Source of the DNA: Hygrocybe punicea
Taxonomy: Eukaryota; Basidiomycota; Agaricomycetes; Agaricales; Hygrophoraceae
Reading direction: 5' to 3'
Length of the DNA stretch: 64,000 nucleotides
Assembly: GCA_963556145.1 (NCBI GenBank)
Contig: OY744462.1
Location: 5,704,001 to 5,768,000, forward strand
Shown here: piece after piece, positions 21,014 to 33,521 of the stretch
Position numbering within the stretch: position 1 is the stretch's first letter
How the letters are laid out: every line of letters starts with the position of its first letter
The notes under the pieces: model-generated
What the model was told of the DNA's origin: nothing
Databases searched by the model: none
The model's input: the letters and a program-made list of their open reading frames with translations, nothing else
Made by a program: the position numbers and the translations under genes

Positions 21014-22668
21014 TGTTACGTTTTTCAACTCCGCAACTCCGATCCCGACTCCATTACCCACGATGACGATTCCACTTTACCATACCTTCCTTTTTCGTTC
21101 CCCTTTACCTTTTGTCTTCTTTTGGACATTGTTGTTTATTCTTGTCCTTGTTCTCTTTTCTTCCTTTCTTCTTCTAGAACAATCCAGACCGACCATGGAC
21201 ACATCCCCACGTTACCTTGCTGTACCCGAATAGTCTCCTTGCCGACGGACATCATCGCTATTGTCTTTTCCCTTGCCCTGACATATTGTTGACTTCATCC
21301 CACGACAAACCGATTCACAATGGCTGTACTCCCGACACAGCTCATTACCGTAATTGTTATTGGCAGCATTGCCATCACCTTCCTGATCGGTTTCTACTTT
21401 GTTATAATCTATCTTTGGCATCGGCATCGAAACCCTTCCGCCATTGATACTTCTGACTTCCACCTCAACAATATCTCGACATGTAATTGACAATTGCCAT
21501 TCCCGGATATATGGTTTCCACTTTCGTATTCTGTGCCTACCATCATCCTCCCTGACGATCCGACGACATTCCTCACCTGCACGCATGCCCTGGACAATCC
21601 TCGATTACGGGACATTTCACTGTTCTCTCTAATCCGACCATCGCCGGAGCATACTCTTTTGGACTTTGACCACAGACCATACGACTTCCCAAACAGTGAA
21701 CCAACCCCTATCGTATATTGTTCGCACGACACCGCTTCAATGCAGTACCCGACGACTTGTTCCCACAGCTTGTCACTCATGCCATGACTCGAAACCTGGA
21801 CCCACATTCATTTATCCTTTTCCATCTTTCATCTTGATACCTCCCACACTCGTTTACAATGATACCCTTTCTTGGACGAATACCAACATCACGTGGACCT
21901 TCTTGTTCCACAAACAGGACAAGACATCACTCCTCGATATGTCATCGACACAGACATCGTCATCCGGTACAGCTTATGCTGTTCACATGTCTGACCTCGA
22001 CTAGCCCACCGTCCCAGTTGGTTTTCCTTCCACACATTCCTTTGTTTTCTTTCATGCAAACCTTGCCACTACATCCACACCACCTCAAGACATTCTCATC
22101 ACCAATCCCACATTGGACGATACCCATCTTCGACCCGACCGTGCAACGCATTTGCCAGACTGCGCACTTGCCTGTTACAGCAAGTGTAGACCCCGAATAG
22201 GCAATTCTGCTTGTCACATGATCCGATGACAAATCATCCGAGTCATCCGGACCTCTTCTATCCTCAATGACACCCGGGCCTCCAGTTGGATCACGAGAAC
22301 ATCGACATGAGGACGCCTCATGTACGCCTCATGGTGAACACATGGTAGAGTTGGACATGTTGTGGCTTCATGGTTGTATTCCTATTTACCTCCCCTCAAG
22401 ACCAGCCATTATATGTACTGTTCTTGTTGTTGGTTCGGACTTTTTCTTCTTTTCCTTTCTTTACGTTTAGTCTGGTTCTTGGGGCAGACTCATCTTGTTT
22501 GGGTAACCCCCACGGCTCGCAATGACATAGACCTTGACCCCCCCCCCCCCTCTTAGCAGTGTTGTCTTAGCTGTAAGCAACAATGAAAACTGCTGTCCTC
22601 TCCTCTGGAATCCGATCCCCAGTTAAGTTGATTGTTGCCGGAGCCCGCTGCAGAAGCGATCCGTAACA
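21014..22668 (+). repeat. Solo LTR, TSD ggctg
   Basis: A 1655-bp copy of the LTR of the 2683-9034 element in opposite orientation, from tgttac (21014) to gtaaca (22668), flanked by the 5-bp duplication ggctg (21009-21013 and 22669-22673). No interior remains, so it arose by LTR-LTR recombination or by the same unknown route as the second copy. Confidence 0.93.
21320..21490 (+). CDS. LTR-borne 56-residue membrane ORF, solo copy 1
   Basis: Same 171-nt ORF as in the full-length element. Differences seen include Leu to Phe and Met to Ile in the hydrophobic segment and Asp to Asn near the end, all without loss of frame. The TGA CAA TTG context and the downstream open frame (to 21787) are kept. 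Confidence 0.35.
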   Translation: MAVLPTQLITVIVIGSIAITFLIGFYFVIIYLWHRHRNPSAIDTSDFHLNNISTCN

Positions 22669-23813
22669 GGCTGTCTGTGATAGCCTTGAGCGCTCCAAAA
22701 TGCATCATTCATGTTAATCATCAATTTGGCGTGAGTGGGCAGGAAATGAGCTGCAATAGAAGCCAGGCACAACTGGCAAAAGCAGTAATAATTCGGCTAT
22801 ACATTACAGGCGAGGAAATGCTGCAGAAATGTAGGTGAAATGCAAGCGAAATGCTGTTAGAATGTGATAGAAGTCTGCCAAAACTGCAAGATTCGCCAGG
22901 AGGTATATCTAGAAGGAAATCTGATGAAAATGCGAGCAAAACTCAGGTTGTTCCAGCATTTCCCCGGAGTTGAAACGTTGAAATCCGACGTCTTGTGCTG
23001 TGCATGTCACATGCAAAGCATGACATGTCCTCGAGATTCAATGTAAATCCAAAAACTAATTGCACAATGCAAGGAGATCAATTCGGTGTCTGATAAACAC
23101 TGAAGAATGCCCCTACAGAGATTTAATAGGAGATAGATTTTCTGTCTGAACACTGGGGAAATTGTAGATACATTTGTACAATAGAAAGACCCAAAAAGTT
23201 AACCGAAAGATATCTCCTTCTTGATGCCCAAGAAGCCAGGCTGGTGGTGAACAAGAAATCTATACACTCATGCAAGGGTTTCATCTGTTTCAGGTGATGA
23301 GAAGGAGAATGTATGTGCTCACCTCCACCTCAAAGAATTTTATCTAATTGTTGTGCAGGTGATCACAGGATAGCACTTTGCTCGTGAAAAGGCAATCACA
23401 GCTCAACCACTGCATAACCAGGCATCTCTGGCCAATCAACATGTCCCATCAGTATTGAATGATCATATAAACGAACCAAAACACATGCCAGCAACATTTG
23501 ACACGTATGCTGACATCATTGTTGATGGATCTGAAAGGCATAATCAGCCTGATGATTCGGCACTTCCCTCTCTCAGAACGAACCACAGAAAATGCGGCGA
23601 ATTTGTTGTCATAGAGGCTGATGGTGTCTGTGTGATGACTGAGGCTGGCACAGCAGAGGATGAAGAAGAGTTAGTACAAGAACATGACAATGGGTTAGCC
23701 AATTGTACTGGCTCCGAGTCCTCATGTCAGAGCAGCGGAGAAACTAAGAGTTGTCATGATGAAGTCCATGGTGACCGAAGTTTTGCTTTGCAAAAGCCTC
23801 CAACCATTTTGCA

Positions 23814-25454
23814 TGTTACATTTTTCAACTCTGCAACTCCGATTCCAACTCCGTTACCCACCATGACAAGTCCACTTTATCACACCTTCCTTTTTCGTTT
23901 CCTTTTACCTTTTGTCTTCTTTCGGACATTGTTGTTTCTTCTTGTCCTTGTTCTCTTTTCTTCTAGAACAATCCAGACCAACCATGGACACATCCCCACG
24001 TTACCTTGCTGTACCTGAATAGTCTCCTTGCCGACGGACAACATTGCTATTGTCTTTTCCCTCGCCCTGACATATTGTTGACTTCATCCCACGACAAACC
24101 GATTTACAATGGCTGTACTCCCGACACAGCTAATTACCGTAATCATCATTGGCAGCATCGCCATCACCTTCCTCATTGGTTTTTACCTTGTTATGATCTA
24201 TCTTTGGCATTGGTACCAAAACCCTTCTGCCATCGATACTTCCAACTTCCACCTCAACAATATCTCACCACATAATTGACAATTGCCATACCTGGATATA
24301 TGGTTTCCACTTTCATATTCCGTGCCTACCATTATCCTCCCTGATTATCCGACGACATTCCTCACCTGCACGCATGCCCTGAACAATCCCCGATCACAAG
24401 ACATTTCACTGTTCTCTCTAATCCGACCATCACCGAAGCACATTCTTTTGGACTTCGACCACAGACCATACGACTTCCCAAACAGTGAACCAACCCCTAT
24501 TGCATATTGTTCACACGACATCGCTTCATTGCAGTACCCGACATCTTATTCCCACAGCTTGTCACTCGTGCCATGACTCGAAACCTGGACCCACATTCAT
24601 TTAACCTTTTCCATCTATAACCTTGATATCTCCCACACTCGTTTACAACAATGCCCTTTCTTGGACGAATACCGACATCAGGTGGACTGCATTGTTCCAC
24701 AGACAGGACAAGACATTGCTCCTCAATACGTCATCGACACAGACATCATCATCCAGTACAGCTTATGCTGTTCACATGTCTGACCTCGACTATCCCACCA
24801 TCCTAGTTGGTTTTCCCTCCATACATTCCTTTGTTTTCCTTTATACTGACCTTGTCGCTATGTCCCCGCTACCTCAAGACACTCTCATCACCAATCCTAC
24901 ACTGGACGATACCCATCTTTGACCCGACCGTGCAATGCACTTGCCAGACTGCGCACTTGCCTGTTACAGCAAGTGTAGACCCCGAATAGGCAATTCTGCA
25001 CATCACATGATCCAATGACAAATCATCCGAGTCATCCGGACCCCCTCTATTCCTCAATGACACCCGGGCCTCCAGTTGGATCGCGAGAACATCGACATGA
25101 GGATGCCTCATGTCCGCCTCATGGTGAAAACATGGTGTAGTTGGACATGTTGTAGCTTCATGGTTGGATTCCCATTTACCTCCCCTCAAGACCAGTCACT
25201 ATATCTACTGTCCTTGTTGTTGGTTCGGACTTTTTCTTCTTTTCCTTTCTTTACGTTTAGTCTGGTTCTTGGGGCAGACTCATCTTGTTTTGGGTAACCC
25301 CCATGGCCTCGCAATGACATTAGACCTTGACCCCCCCACTTAGCAGTGTTGTCTTAGCTGTAAGCAACAATGAAAGCTGCTCTTCTCTCCCTGGAAACCG
25401 TCTCCCAGTTAAGTTGATTGTTGCCGGAGCCCGCTGCAGAAGCGATCCATAACA
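23814..25454 (+). repeat. Solo LTR, TSD ttgca
   Basis: A 1641-bp, more diverged copy of the same LTR, from tgttac (23814) to ataaca (25454; the last inverted repeat has lost its G), flanked by the duplication ttgca (23809-23813 and 25455-25459). It interrupts the 5' part of the Tc1/mariner-type element. Confidence 0.92.
24109..24279 (+). CDS. LTR-borne 56-residue membrane ORF, solo copy 2
   Basis: The most diverged copy, still exactly 171 nt with ATG, one hydrophobic segment and TGA CAA TTG. Several changes in the hydrophobic part are silent or conservative (Val/Ile). The frame after the stop is open to 24576. Confidence 0.35.
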   Translation: MAVLPTQLITVIIIGSIAITFLIGFYLVMIYLWHWYQNPSAIDTSNFHLNNISPHN

Positions 25455-25734
25455 TTGCAGGCATGAGAAGCCCTTGGGGATCTTGCAGGTGTGTTGCGGC
25501 CACACAGGAAAACGGGTGCTGGATACAAGACTGTGCAAATCAATCATTTTATTCACACATGACTGGAGGCCATGAAGATATTCCTCACCATTTACACAGA
25601 CTCAAATACACCAGTCACATGGGACAAATTGGAATGCAGCCTCGTTACAGACTGCACATGTACTTGGAAAAGGACCCTGGTTTGCTTGTTGGCTCCATGT
25701 CTGGACCACTGCATACATCAAGACTTGTTCAATG

Positions 25735-27232
25735 CCCCAAAATCTTTATGGTCATTGGAATAAATCAATACTGGAGGATGAGGATTTAGTGGGAGAACTT
25801 CACCTGCATTTGCAAGGCTTGGGGAAGTATGTCCATGCCCTCAATCTTGTGCATTACTTGAATCGGCCAGAGGTCCAGAAAAAGTATGGACTTAAAAAAA
25901 CCATATCGCTAGCAACCGCTTGCCATTGGATGAAAAAGATGGGTTACCGATGGATGAAAACCCCCAAAGGCCAATATGTGGATGGGCATGAATGAGACGA
26001 CGTTGTGTTTTACTGGCAACACAGATGCCTGCCTGTGTGGGCCAAGCTCGAACACCTGATGAGGCGATGGTCATCTGATGATCCTACTATCGAAGATACA
26101 GGACCACTCCCACAACCTCGCCGACTTTGCTTGTGGTCCCATGACGAGTCAACATTTTATGCTAATGATCACTGTAAACAATGATGGGTCCACCAATCGA
26201 AGACAGCTGTCCCATATACAAAGGGCGAAGGTGCATCCTTGATGGTTGCTGACTTTGTGTCAGCTGATTATGGATGGCTGCACTTGGAAGATGGCTCACA
26301 GGCTGCATGACATCTCTTCAAAGCTGGAAAAGCATGCGACAGCTACTACACCAATGATGAAATCATCCAACAAGCACACCGAGTGATGGATATATTAGCA
26401 ACTGAATATCCAAATGAAGACCACGTACTTGTATTTGACAATGCACCCACGCATCTCAAATGGGCAGAGCATGCCCTTTCAACATGAAAAATGCCCAAGA
26501 ACATCCCAAAAAAAGGAACTAACTGGGGCATTGAAGCAACTTTATGAGACGAGAATGGCAAGCCAGTTTATGGTACAGATGGGAAGCTTCAGAAAGTGAA
26601 GGTTCAGATGGGCCCTGCTTGTTTTGCCAATGGAAGACCTCAAGACCTATATTTCCCAGATGGCCATGAATGAGCCAGTGTTTTCAAGGGTATGGCTGTG
26701 ATTTTAGAGGAGTGAGGTTCTGGAGACATGTCCAAGGTCCATGCCAAGTGTCCTGGATTCAAGTGCAAGCCCGACGCAACCAATTGCTGTTGTCAACATA
26801 TTCTCTACAATGAACCCAATTTTGCCCATGTGGAATCACTTCTTGAAACCACATGTATATCTCATGGGTTTCAAGTCCTCTTCCTTCCCAAATTTCACTG
26901 TGAGCTCAATTTTATTGAGCAATGTTAGGGTCACGCAAAGAGACTGTATCGAATGAAGACATCCTCTTCCAAGGAGGAGGATCTACAGGCCAATGTTCTT
27001 GCCTCACTTGAGGCTATTCCACTTGTGACCATGTGCCGGTTGGTGCCCTTTTTTGTTTCTCCAAAACTTGGTTCTTACTGGGTGACATAGATATGCAACC
27101 CGCTCTCACAGGTTCATGGATGCATACATGAAGGGACTTACCAGAAAACAGGCGGCATGAGCAGGAAAAAAGTACAGGGGCCATCGTGTTCTACCAACAA
27201 GCTTAATGAAAGATTTAGAGGATGCTAAAATG
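25735..27232 (+). pseudogene. DDE transposase of the IS630/Tc1/mariner type, decayed
   Basis: In one frame the pieces read HLHLQGLGKYVHALNLVHYL, a helix-turn-helix-like TACHWMKKMGYRW, WSHDESTFYAND (first Asp), VLVFDNAPTHLK (second Asp) and FHCELNFIEQC (third acidic residue region). A C-terminal HRFMDAYMKGLTRKQAA and KYRGHRVLP follow. This is the layout of a transposase family common in mushroom genomes. At least seven in-frame TGA codons interrupt it (for example at 25993, and after CKQ, SQAA and ALST), plus a TAG at the expected Trp after EQC and one frame shift near 27085. It cannot make a full protein. Confidence 0.85.
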
Positions 27233-27356
27233 CTTTAGATTGATGCTGAAATAATTTGATACCCATTTGTCTGCATGGTACACTTAACAGGCTGCTAAGT
27301 TTCCTGATGTCACAAATAGTCACACCACGTGATGTGGGTATGGATGAGCCCTATCT

Positions 27357-30300
27357 TAAGGTAGGGGACATCCACGATTGACTAACGTCACGTGGTGTTA
27401 CTCTTACGTGACAATTCCATCCAAAACTGGACAGCAACTTAAGATTAAGAGATACTGTAGCATCGACATTGAATTATGACAATTGCTCCCTACATATTGC
27501 AGATATATACTATGTGATATAGTATCTCAAAGGGATTGATGAAAATTTTAAAAATGAAGAACTAGATAGCAAATTACTCATTGTTGAGCAGGAATAGCAT
27601 CTGCTTCATGAAGAAGTAAATCTGGGAAATCTGGTGGCCCCAGTATATCCTAGCAGCCCAGGCTGCCTGACTTCCATTGAGACCTATATGATATGCTTCT
27701 GTGCCGCCAAGAATCTGTCAAGAATTGGTCATGCCTCTGTCAGGGACTCAGGGTCAAATGACATGAGTAAACATAGGCTCACTGTCACATGGAGTCAAGA
27801 GGAACTGATTCAAGGGCATCAAGGACATCTGGGCATATTGATGCAGGGGTATTTCACAGCTAGCCAAGCTCTCCCCCCCTCCGACATTCCTTTTTGGGAA
27901 GCACTTGTCACATAAGCTATTTAGAGATATATTTAGGAATACATTTGTGTACCAAACATACATGGTTAACGCATACAACACGTAAACAACACGAGATTAC
28001 CAATCATGGCCACTTCATCCGTCCAAATGGCATCTGCAAGATGTTCAAAATCAGCTTGCACTAGAATCCTTCCCCTCAATTATTCCTACAAGACTTGCGA
28101 ACGATGCCGGGAGCAAGATGCCAAATTTCAACGTGAAAAGCGGAAAAGGAAAAAGGAGGGGGATAATGCAGAAAATCATAATCCGGTGTCAAAAAAGCCT
28201 AGCATTGCGCTGGAAAGGGTGTATGAAGGCACCAGTAGTGACGATGAGGTAAGTGATCAACTCCATCCTCTAGCCCTAAATATAATAGCTTTATCAGCAG
28301 GGAACAATGTATCAAAGCAGTCAAGAGTTATTCACTGCACTCCGATCTGCGTTCAAAAAGAACAACGGTGTTCTTTTCCAAGGTTCTTACAGAATGCCCG
28401 AAGACCCTTTGGTTTCTGACAAAGAGCGTATCAAAATGACTGCACATGATGTTTGGAAAGCATCAGGATACCGGTTCACGTGAGATTCTGCTTCTCTCCA
28501 GTCTAAAGAGACTGACTTCAGAGCCCAAAGTGTCCATGACACAAGATGCTTGACTCGGGGTCAAAAGATGCGCTTCTGGTGTTGTCAAGATGAAGACAGG
28601 AAGAAAAAGCTGAAACCAAGTATCAAAGAGGGGGTAATACACCGTGACACATTGGGAATGCATCGCTATAAATGTGAGAGTAAACTCACCATTACGTGTA
28701 CCTCAGGGTCAACCTGGTCCTCGGATACGAAGCAAGTTGGGGTTCGGCTAGAGCATCGAAAACCACACGTGCACTACTACGATGTCAGCATGCCAGCCGA
28801 GGCAACACAAATTATCCGAGATCACCTCGAATGGCTTACACCAAGCGATCTAGTACAAAAGATACAGCCTTTGTATCCAAAGATCACCGCTACTCAAATT
28901 CACTCAGCATGGTCCGTAATGAGTGAAACTTTATGGAAAAGAAATCATTTACAGTTACCCTCGGCAACTACTCTCTTGGATGAATATGTGATGGAAGTGG
29001 ACTTCTTTGACGTGCCAAAAGAGGATGGCGTAGAGCAGCTCTGTTGGGGATTAAAAAAGATTGCCGGGAGGCTGCAGGGAAAAGTGGTTGAGATTGCAAT
29101 GGATGCAACATGTACGTGTGTTAGCTTCTTGAATGCGAGCAAATGACACTCACAGGTCAATAGATAACACAAACTCTAAGCATCTTGAGCTATACAGCAT
29201 TCTTGCGGAGTACGACAACGCTGGCTTCCCATTGAGTTACTGTTTGCTGTCCACCGCAACGGCCATTCATGTGGGTAAGCGAACAAAAGCGCTCGAAGCA
29301 TGGGGTACCTTTCTCCGCAACAAATATGGCCTTCTTCCCGAATTCATCCATGTTGATAAAGATATGGCCGAAATTGGTATGTCTAGGGCAGTCTGGCCTG
29401 ACGCAAAAATTCAACTGTGTTGGTGGCACCTTCGAAAAGCCGTTCGGGAACGTCTTGGCAAAGCCAAACTTTCTACAACACCATATAACAGTCAGCAAGC
29501 AAAACATGAATTTTCGTTCATTGATACAAGCTTTCAGCCGTCAGGAGCACCTGACCCGGGTGAATTCGAGGGTGGAGTGGTAGACCTCAAGATCACGGAA
29601 CCGATCCATAACCCAAACGCACTCTTCATTCGCTTACCAAATTGACCATCACTGTGGCCTGCCAATGACATGCTACCCTTGACTCGTGACTTGGCCAATC
29701 AACCCGAAGCATTATCACCTGCCAAAAAAAATGATCAACGTCTTATTATCCGAATCCCAGTGAGCAAAATACCCGAGCCTGGGAACTCCAATACAGATAG
29801 AGAATTAAAGCGGACCTTTTGCCCCTTGGAACATCGTGAAGACATCATCAAAATGATGGAAAATCATTTGTGCGCCCATCCACTTATCCCAGGATACTCG
29901 GCACCCAGTTTGGCTGGAATACGACAATGGGCCATCAAGGAAATGTATGATTATTGCGAGAGACATGACCTTCGAGAGGTCTGGGCATACCTGTGGGAGA
30001 ACTGGTACCGACATGGGCGTTGGGAGCTGTGGGCACGAAGCTGTGCTACAGGTATACCACGATTGAAAACCACTATGATAATGGAGAGTCAGTACGTACA
30101 TTTGATAAGAAAATTGTCAGACCTGTGTTAATGTCCTTCCAGCTGGCGTCGCATCAAGCACGACTTTCTTCATCATTTCCATAAACCGAGAATCGACCTG
30201 CTCGTGTGGGTGATTGTCAACAAACTTGTGCCAACCTATTACAGAAAGCTTGATGTTCTATTTACCAACACTGGGCGATACCGAGAGCTCAGCTCTTGGC

Positions 30301-31500
30301 GCAAGGAGTTCAAACACGACTGGACCAGAGCTGCAAAGACCCCGATATCATTGCCATTAAATCCAAAATACCGCCCGGATACGCACCATTGGGTTTGCAC
30401 CTGTCCTCATTTTCATGCGAGCCGCTGGTTGCTTTGCAAGCATCTCGTGCAGGCCATGCACCCTGTGCCCCCACATTTCTTCCTTGAAGTCAACAGAAAT
30501 CGAACGAGTCCGTTTTGGGCTCACCCATCGCTCAAACCTCTTCTGGAATCCCCAACTCCATCTTCAAGTTCTGGCACCAATCACGAGGAGACAGTAACCG
30601 ACGAGGCGCCAACAGATGACGAGAACGAAGAAAGTGACAAGGAAAATGCCGACGACGAGGTTCTTGATCTTGGGATTGACACTCAACGAAGCAGCACTTT
30701 CAGTGAGCGACTGGACAACCATCTCAGCACATTACAAGATTTCTGTGACGGATTGGCTTACCAACGGCAATTCCAGGACCACAGATTCTTAGATGCTTTG
30801 GAGCGCGAGGGTGCATCGTTCTTGAGGTTTGTGGGCAGTTGCTTGAGCAGGGAACGTCGGCAGAACTCAACGAGAGGGGGAATGCCAACGACGTGGGAAT
30901 CATCAACCTCGAACGCCTTATTTTACCGAACACGACCCAGACACGCGGATCAGGGAAGTTGACAACAACAACAACTTCTTTGGTTCTTTTTCCCATGACC
31001 AGATTTGCTTCGTTGTATTTGAATTGTAAATATCTTTGCATGTAGCAATCTACATATGTGAACTCTAACGGAGACTTAGTTACTCGAGTCCTCGACCCTC
31101 TTTCTATATGTCAACCTTCAAGACGCGTTTGGCACTTCTGGCACGTGAACATAGCATTCGCGTTGTTTGTCCGTTGACTAATCGTGACGTGACAAGTGTT
31201 TCCCAAAAAGGAATGTCGGAGGGGGGGAGAGCAAGGTAAGCTGTATTTCACCCAACAACACTGTCCTGACATGCTGACACACTGCAGAACTTAAAATTGC
31301 TAAGGCTTCCTGGTCATACAGGAGAAGTCAAATCTGAGTAGTACAAAATTATATATTAGACTTTATCTATCAATTGTAGGAGCCGATTGGAGCCAAATTG
31401 CTTGGAGCTTGAGAAAAAGGTGTTTCACCTCAAAACCACTCAATTTGGCGCGTCACGCTTGGCACGTGACGTTAGTCAATCGTGGATGTCCCCTACCTTA
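27357..31500 (+). mobile_element. MULE (Mutator-like) DNA transposon
   Basis: A terminal inverted repeat of about 38 bp starts taaggtaggggacatccacg at 27357, and its reverse complement ends at 31500 with only the outermost base or two uncertain. It encloses a four-exon MULE transposase gene (28006-30962). I could not find the usual 8-9-bp target duplication. The left end directly abuts the right end of the Tc1/mariner-type element, sharing the TA at 27357-27358. Confidence 0.8.
28006..30962 (+). pseudogene. MULE transposase with SWIM zinc finger, two TGA stops
   Basis: Exons 28006-28248, 28301-29111, 29164-30091 and 30143-30962 join in phase (introns 51-52 bp) to 934 codons. Visible parts: a Cys-rich N-terminus (KTCERCREQD), a DNA-binding-like region, the MULE core (EIAMDAT... 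NTNSKHLELY, FIHVDKDMAEIGM, IQLCWWHLRKAVRERL) and a SWIM finger, WVCTCPHFHASRWLLCKH (CxC...CxH). The C-terminus is acidic, ending in SNALFYRTRP. Only two in-frame stops break it, TGA at 28481-28483 and TGA at 29643-29645. Both could arise from CGA by a single C-to-T change. Otherwise the gene looks intact, so decay is recent. Confidence 0.88.
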
Positions 31501-31824
31501 CACGGGCACTTAACGTAGTGAATCCTACCCGCAGTGTCACTAGCCTTACTGGCAGCGCCCGGATGCAAATCTGAACCACGGCGGCTCGTGCCCGGACTAG
31601 ATGTGCACGTTATTATTAATAATAACTTGAAGTCGTTTGGATCAATTGCAAATGAGCGATCGTATAACTTTGTCGAATCAGCATCCCTGGTCGGTTTTAG
31701 CTGAGGATTGTCGATGTCCGAGCCTAGAGAAAGGGAAATGAGGGTGAATAAAACCAAAACATTCTCCGCAACCTTCGGTTAGCCTAAGGCTTCTTAGCTA
31801 CTTTACCTACCATTGCCATGGGCC
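31501..31824. other. Transition from transposon zone to host genes
   Basis: 324 bp between the MULE end and the EI24 start. No gene, repeat or transposon end is recognised. It presumably holds the EI24 promoter. Confidence 0.5.
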
Positions 31825-33447
31825 ATGAGGCAATCTGTTAGTCCACAAGCTTTTCGATACCCTCCGTCTGGTCATTCCCGTCACTTATCGAGGTCCTCGT
31901 ACCCATCATTCCTTCCCTTACAAGACACTCTTGCGCTGCAGGTGTCATGGGCATGGAAAGGGTTGCATGATGCATTTCGCTGGAATCTCGTTATCACCAC
32001 AATTACAGGGTATGCTTTCTTTCGATCTGTCCGGTGGACTAATATATTAAAACTGGGTGACGGGCGTGTATCTCAGTGATGCCGAAATTCGTTCCAACGT
32101 GTGCAAATCTCTCCTCCTGAACTCAATTTCGTTGACCTCCATCTACACTTTCGACCTCCTACTCTCCCCTCTCGTCCGCGAGCAACAAAAATACCGCAAT
32201 GTCGGATGGTTCTACCAAATCCTTTGGCTGCTTCCCATTATAGGAGTGTCCTTTTACTTGAATGTGTGTATGGCCATTTCTGTAACGGGAGGCGCCGCTT
32301 GGGTGTTAACTTCTCAAGCAAACATTTTCTGCTCTGATGCTCGGATCGACACGATCAGCCTGTGCATATGGCGTGGATTCCAGATGCATTGCAACGCCAA
32401 TCCTTTTTTTTCCCGCTCAGTCTTTGTGCAATACTCACTTGTATCATGCAGAGCTCCTGGTGCTCTATTATCGCGCAGCGGACGTACACTATCCAGCGCG
32501 GACGTCGTTCCGCGGAGTCACTGCAACCTGTTACGTATGCTGGGCTGCTCAAAGCAATGGCAACTTCCGTTTACAGGATCGTAATGGTCTTTACTTCCTT
32601 GGTTGTATCCTTCGCGCTACAGAATGTCCCGTATGCTGGACCCGTTGCCAGCATTATTTTCTTTTGCTGGCTCGATTCGTAAGTCTGCTTGTGTGTGTGT
32701 TGTTGTTGACCAGGTTCTCACCAGTGATTTTTGCAGGTACTATTGCTTTGAGTAAGAAATATGTGCTGATGCTGAACACGCACAGAAGCTAAACTCTTGA
32801 CAGATTTGTGTGGCAAGCACAAGGTTTATCACTGCCTCGTAGAGTCAGATACCTCGAAGAAAGATGGGCTTATTTCTTTGCCTTTGGTGTGTTCTCCCGC
32901 TTGCCGTAGTTGGGGACTATCAATCGATATTTCTCTCCCCGACAGGTCTGCCATCGGCGGTTCTTTGTACGTGGGGCAGTAGCCTTGCGAATGTTGCGAT
33001 ATTTGCACTCATCTTTCCCCTGGTACGAAGGGACAAATATTCAACTAAAACTTCGTACTAACTGACTGTGACTTCTTATTCCCCTAGTACATCATCATGG
33101 CGATGCATGCACATCCGGTACCGATAGACCCCTACAACCCTGTGCAACCCACAAATGGAAGTGATACCATTCGCCACCCCTCACCGTTCATACCTATTCG
33201 ACTGCCCGTTTTTGCTTTGGTTCTTTGGTTAAACGACTCTATTGTACGGGTTATCAACGTGGCAAGTCGTGGAGGGGCCAAAAGTAACCACAGGATTCTG
33301 GGCCGGCATAAACCGCAACTGAGTGATACTGTGGAGGGCGCGGAGGAGGGGCAGGATATGGTGTTCCATGATAGTGGTCCTTGGAGGAGTTCTCGACTGG
33401 GAGAAGGACATGGCCGCAGCGGATTACAGCGGCGCAAAGTAGATTAA
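31825..33447 (+). CDS. EI24-family (etoposide-induced 2.4) membrane protein
   Basis: Exons 31825-32009, 32077-32263, 32452-32678, 32737-32751, 32804-32886, 32946-33022 and 33088-33447 join in phase to 377 aa. The protein has several hydrophobic segments and the family core FCWLDS-YYCFEFVWQAQGLSL-PRRVRYLEERWAYFFAFG, followed by GLPSAVLCTW. EI24 proteins sit in the ER membrane and, in animals, act in autophagy and apoptosis; the fungal role is not established. Exon 4 is only 15 nt. The second intron (188 bp) is long for this region and could hide a micro-exon. The first ATG in frame (31825) was chosen. The C-terminal 60 residues are hydrophilic and not family-typical. Confidence 0.85.
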
Positions 33448-33521
33448 AGATTCCCGTTGTTACCGTCCTTCATTCGCGGCCATAAACGTGATGTACAAAC
33501 ACCAATCAAGAAGTAAAGATG

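Larger units (their letters stand above)
18619..27356 (+). mobile_element. Tc1/mariner-type DDE element with nested insertions
   Basis: A 22-bp terminal inverted repeat, agatagggctcatccatacc plus ca, stands at 18619-18640 and in reverse complement at 27335-27356. TA is at 18617-18618 and 27357-27358. Its own gene is the decayed transposase at 25735-27232. The 8.7-kb span is inflated by a truncated Plavaka (from 18812), a gene fragment (20476-20955) and two solo LTRs. The remainder 22669-23813, with an open frame at 23455-23813, may be the original 5' part of the element. That all of this lies in one element rests on the matching ends. Confidence 0.65.

Noticed and set aside
23455..24018. 187-codon frame fused across a solo LTR border
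   Set aside because: The last 68 codons are LTR sequence; only 23455-23813 could belong to the Tc1-type element, and no domain was recognised.
27348..31509. 9-bp target-site duplication for the MULE
   Set aside because: The 9-mers outside the inverted repeats (gccctatct and cacgggcac) do not match, even after shifting the borders by one to three bases.
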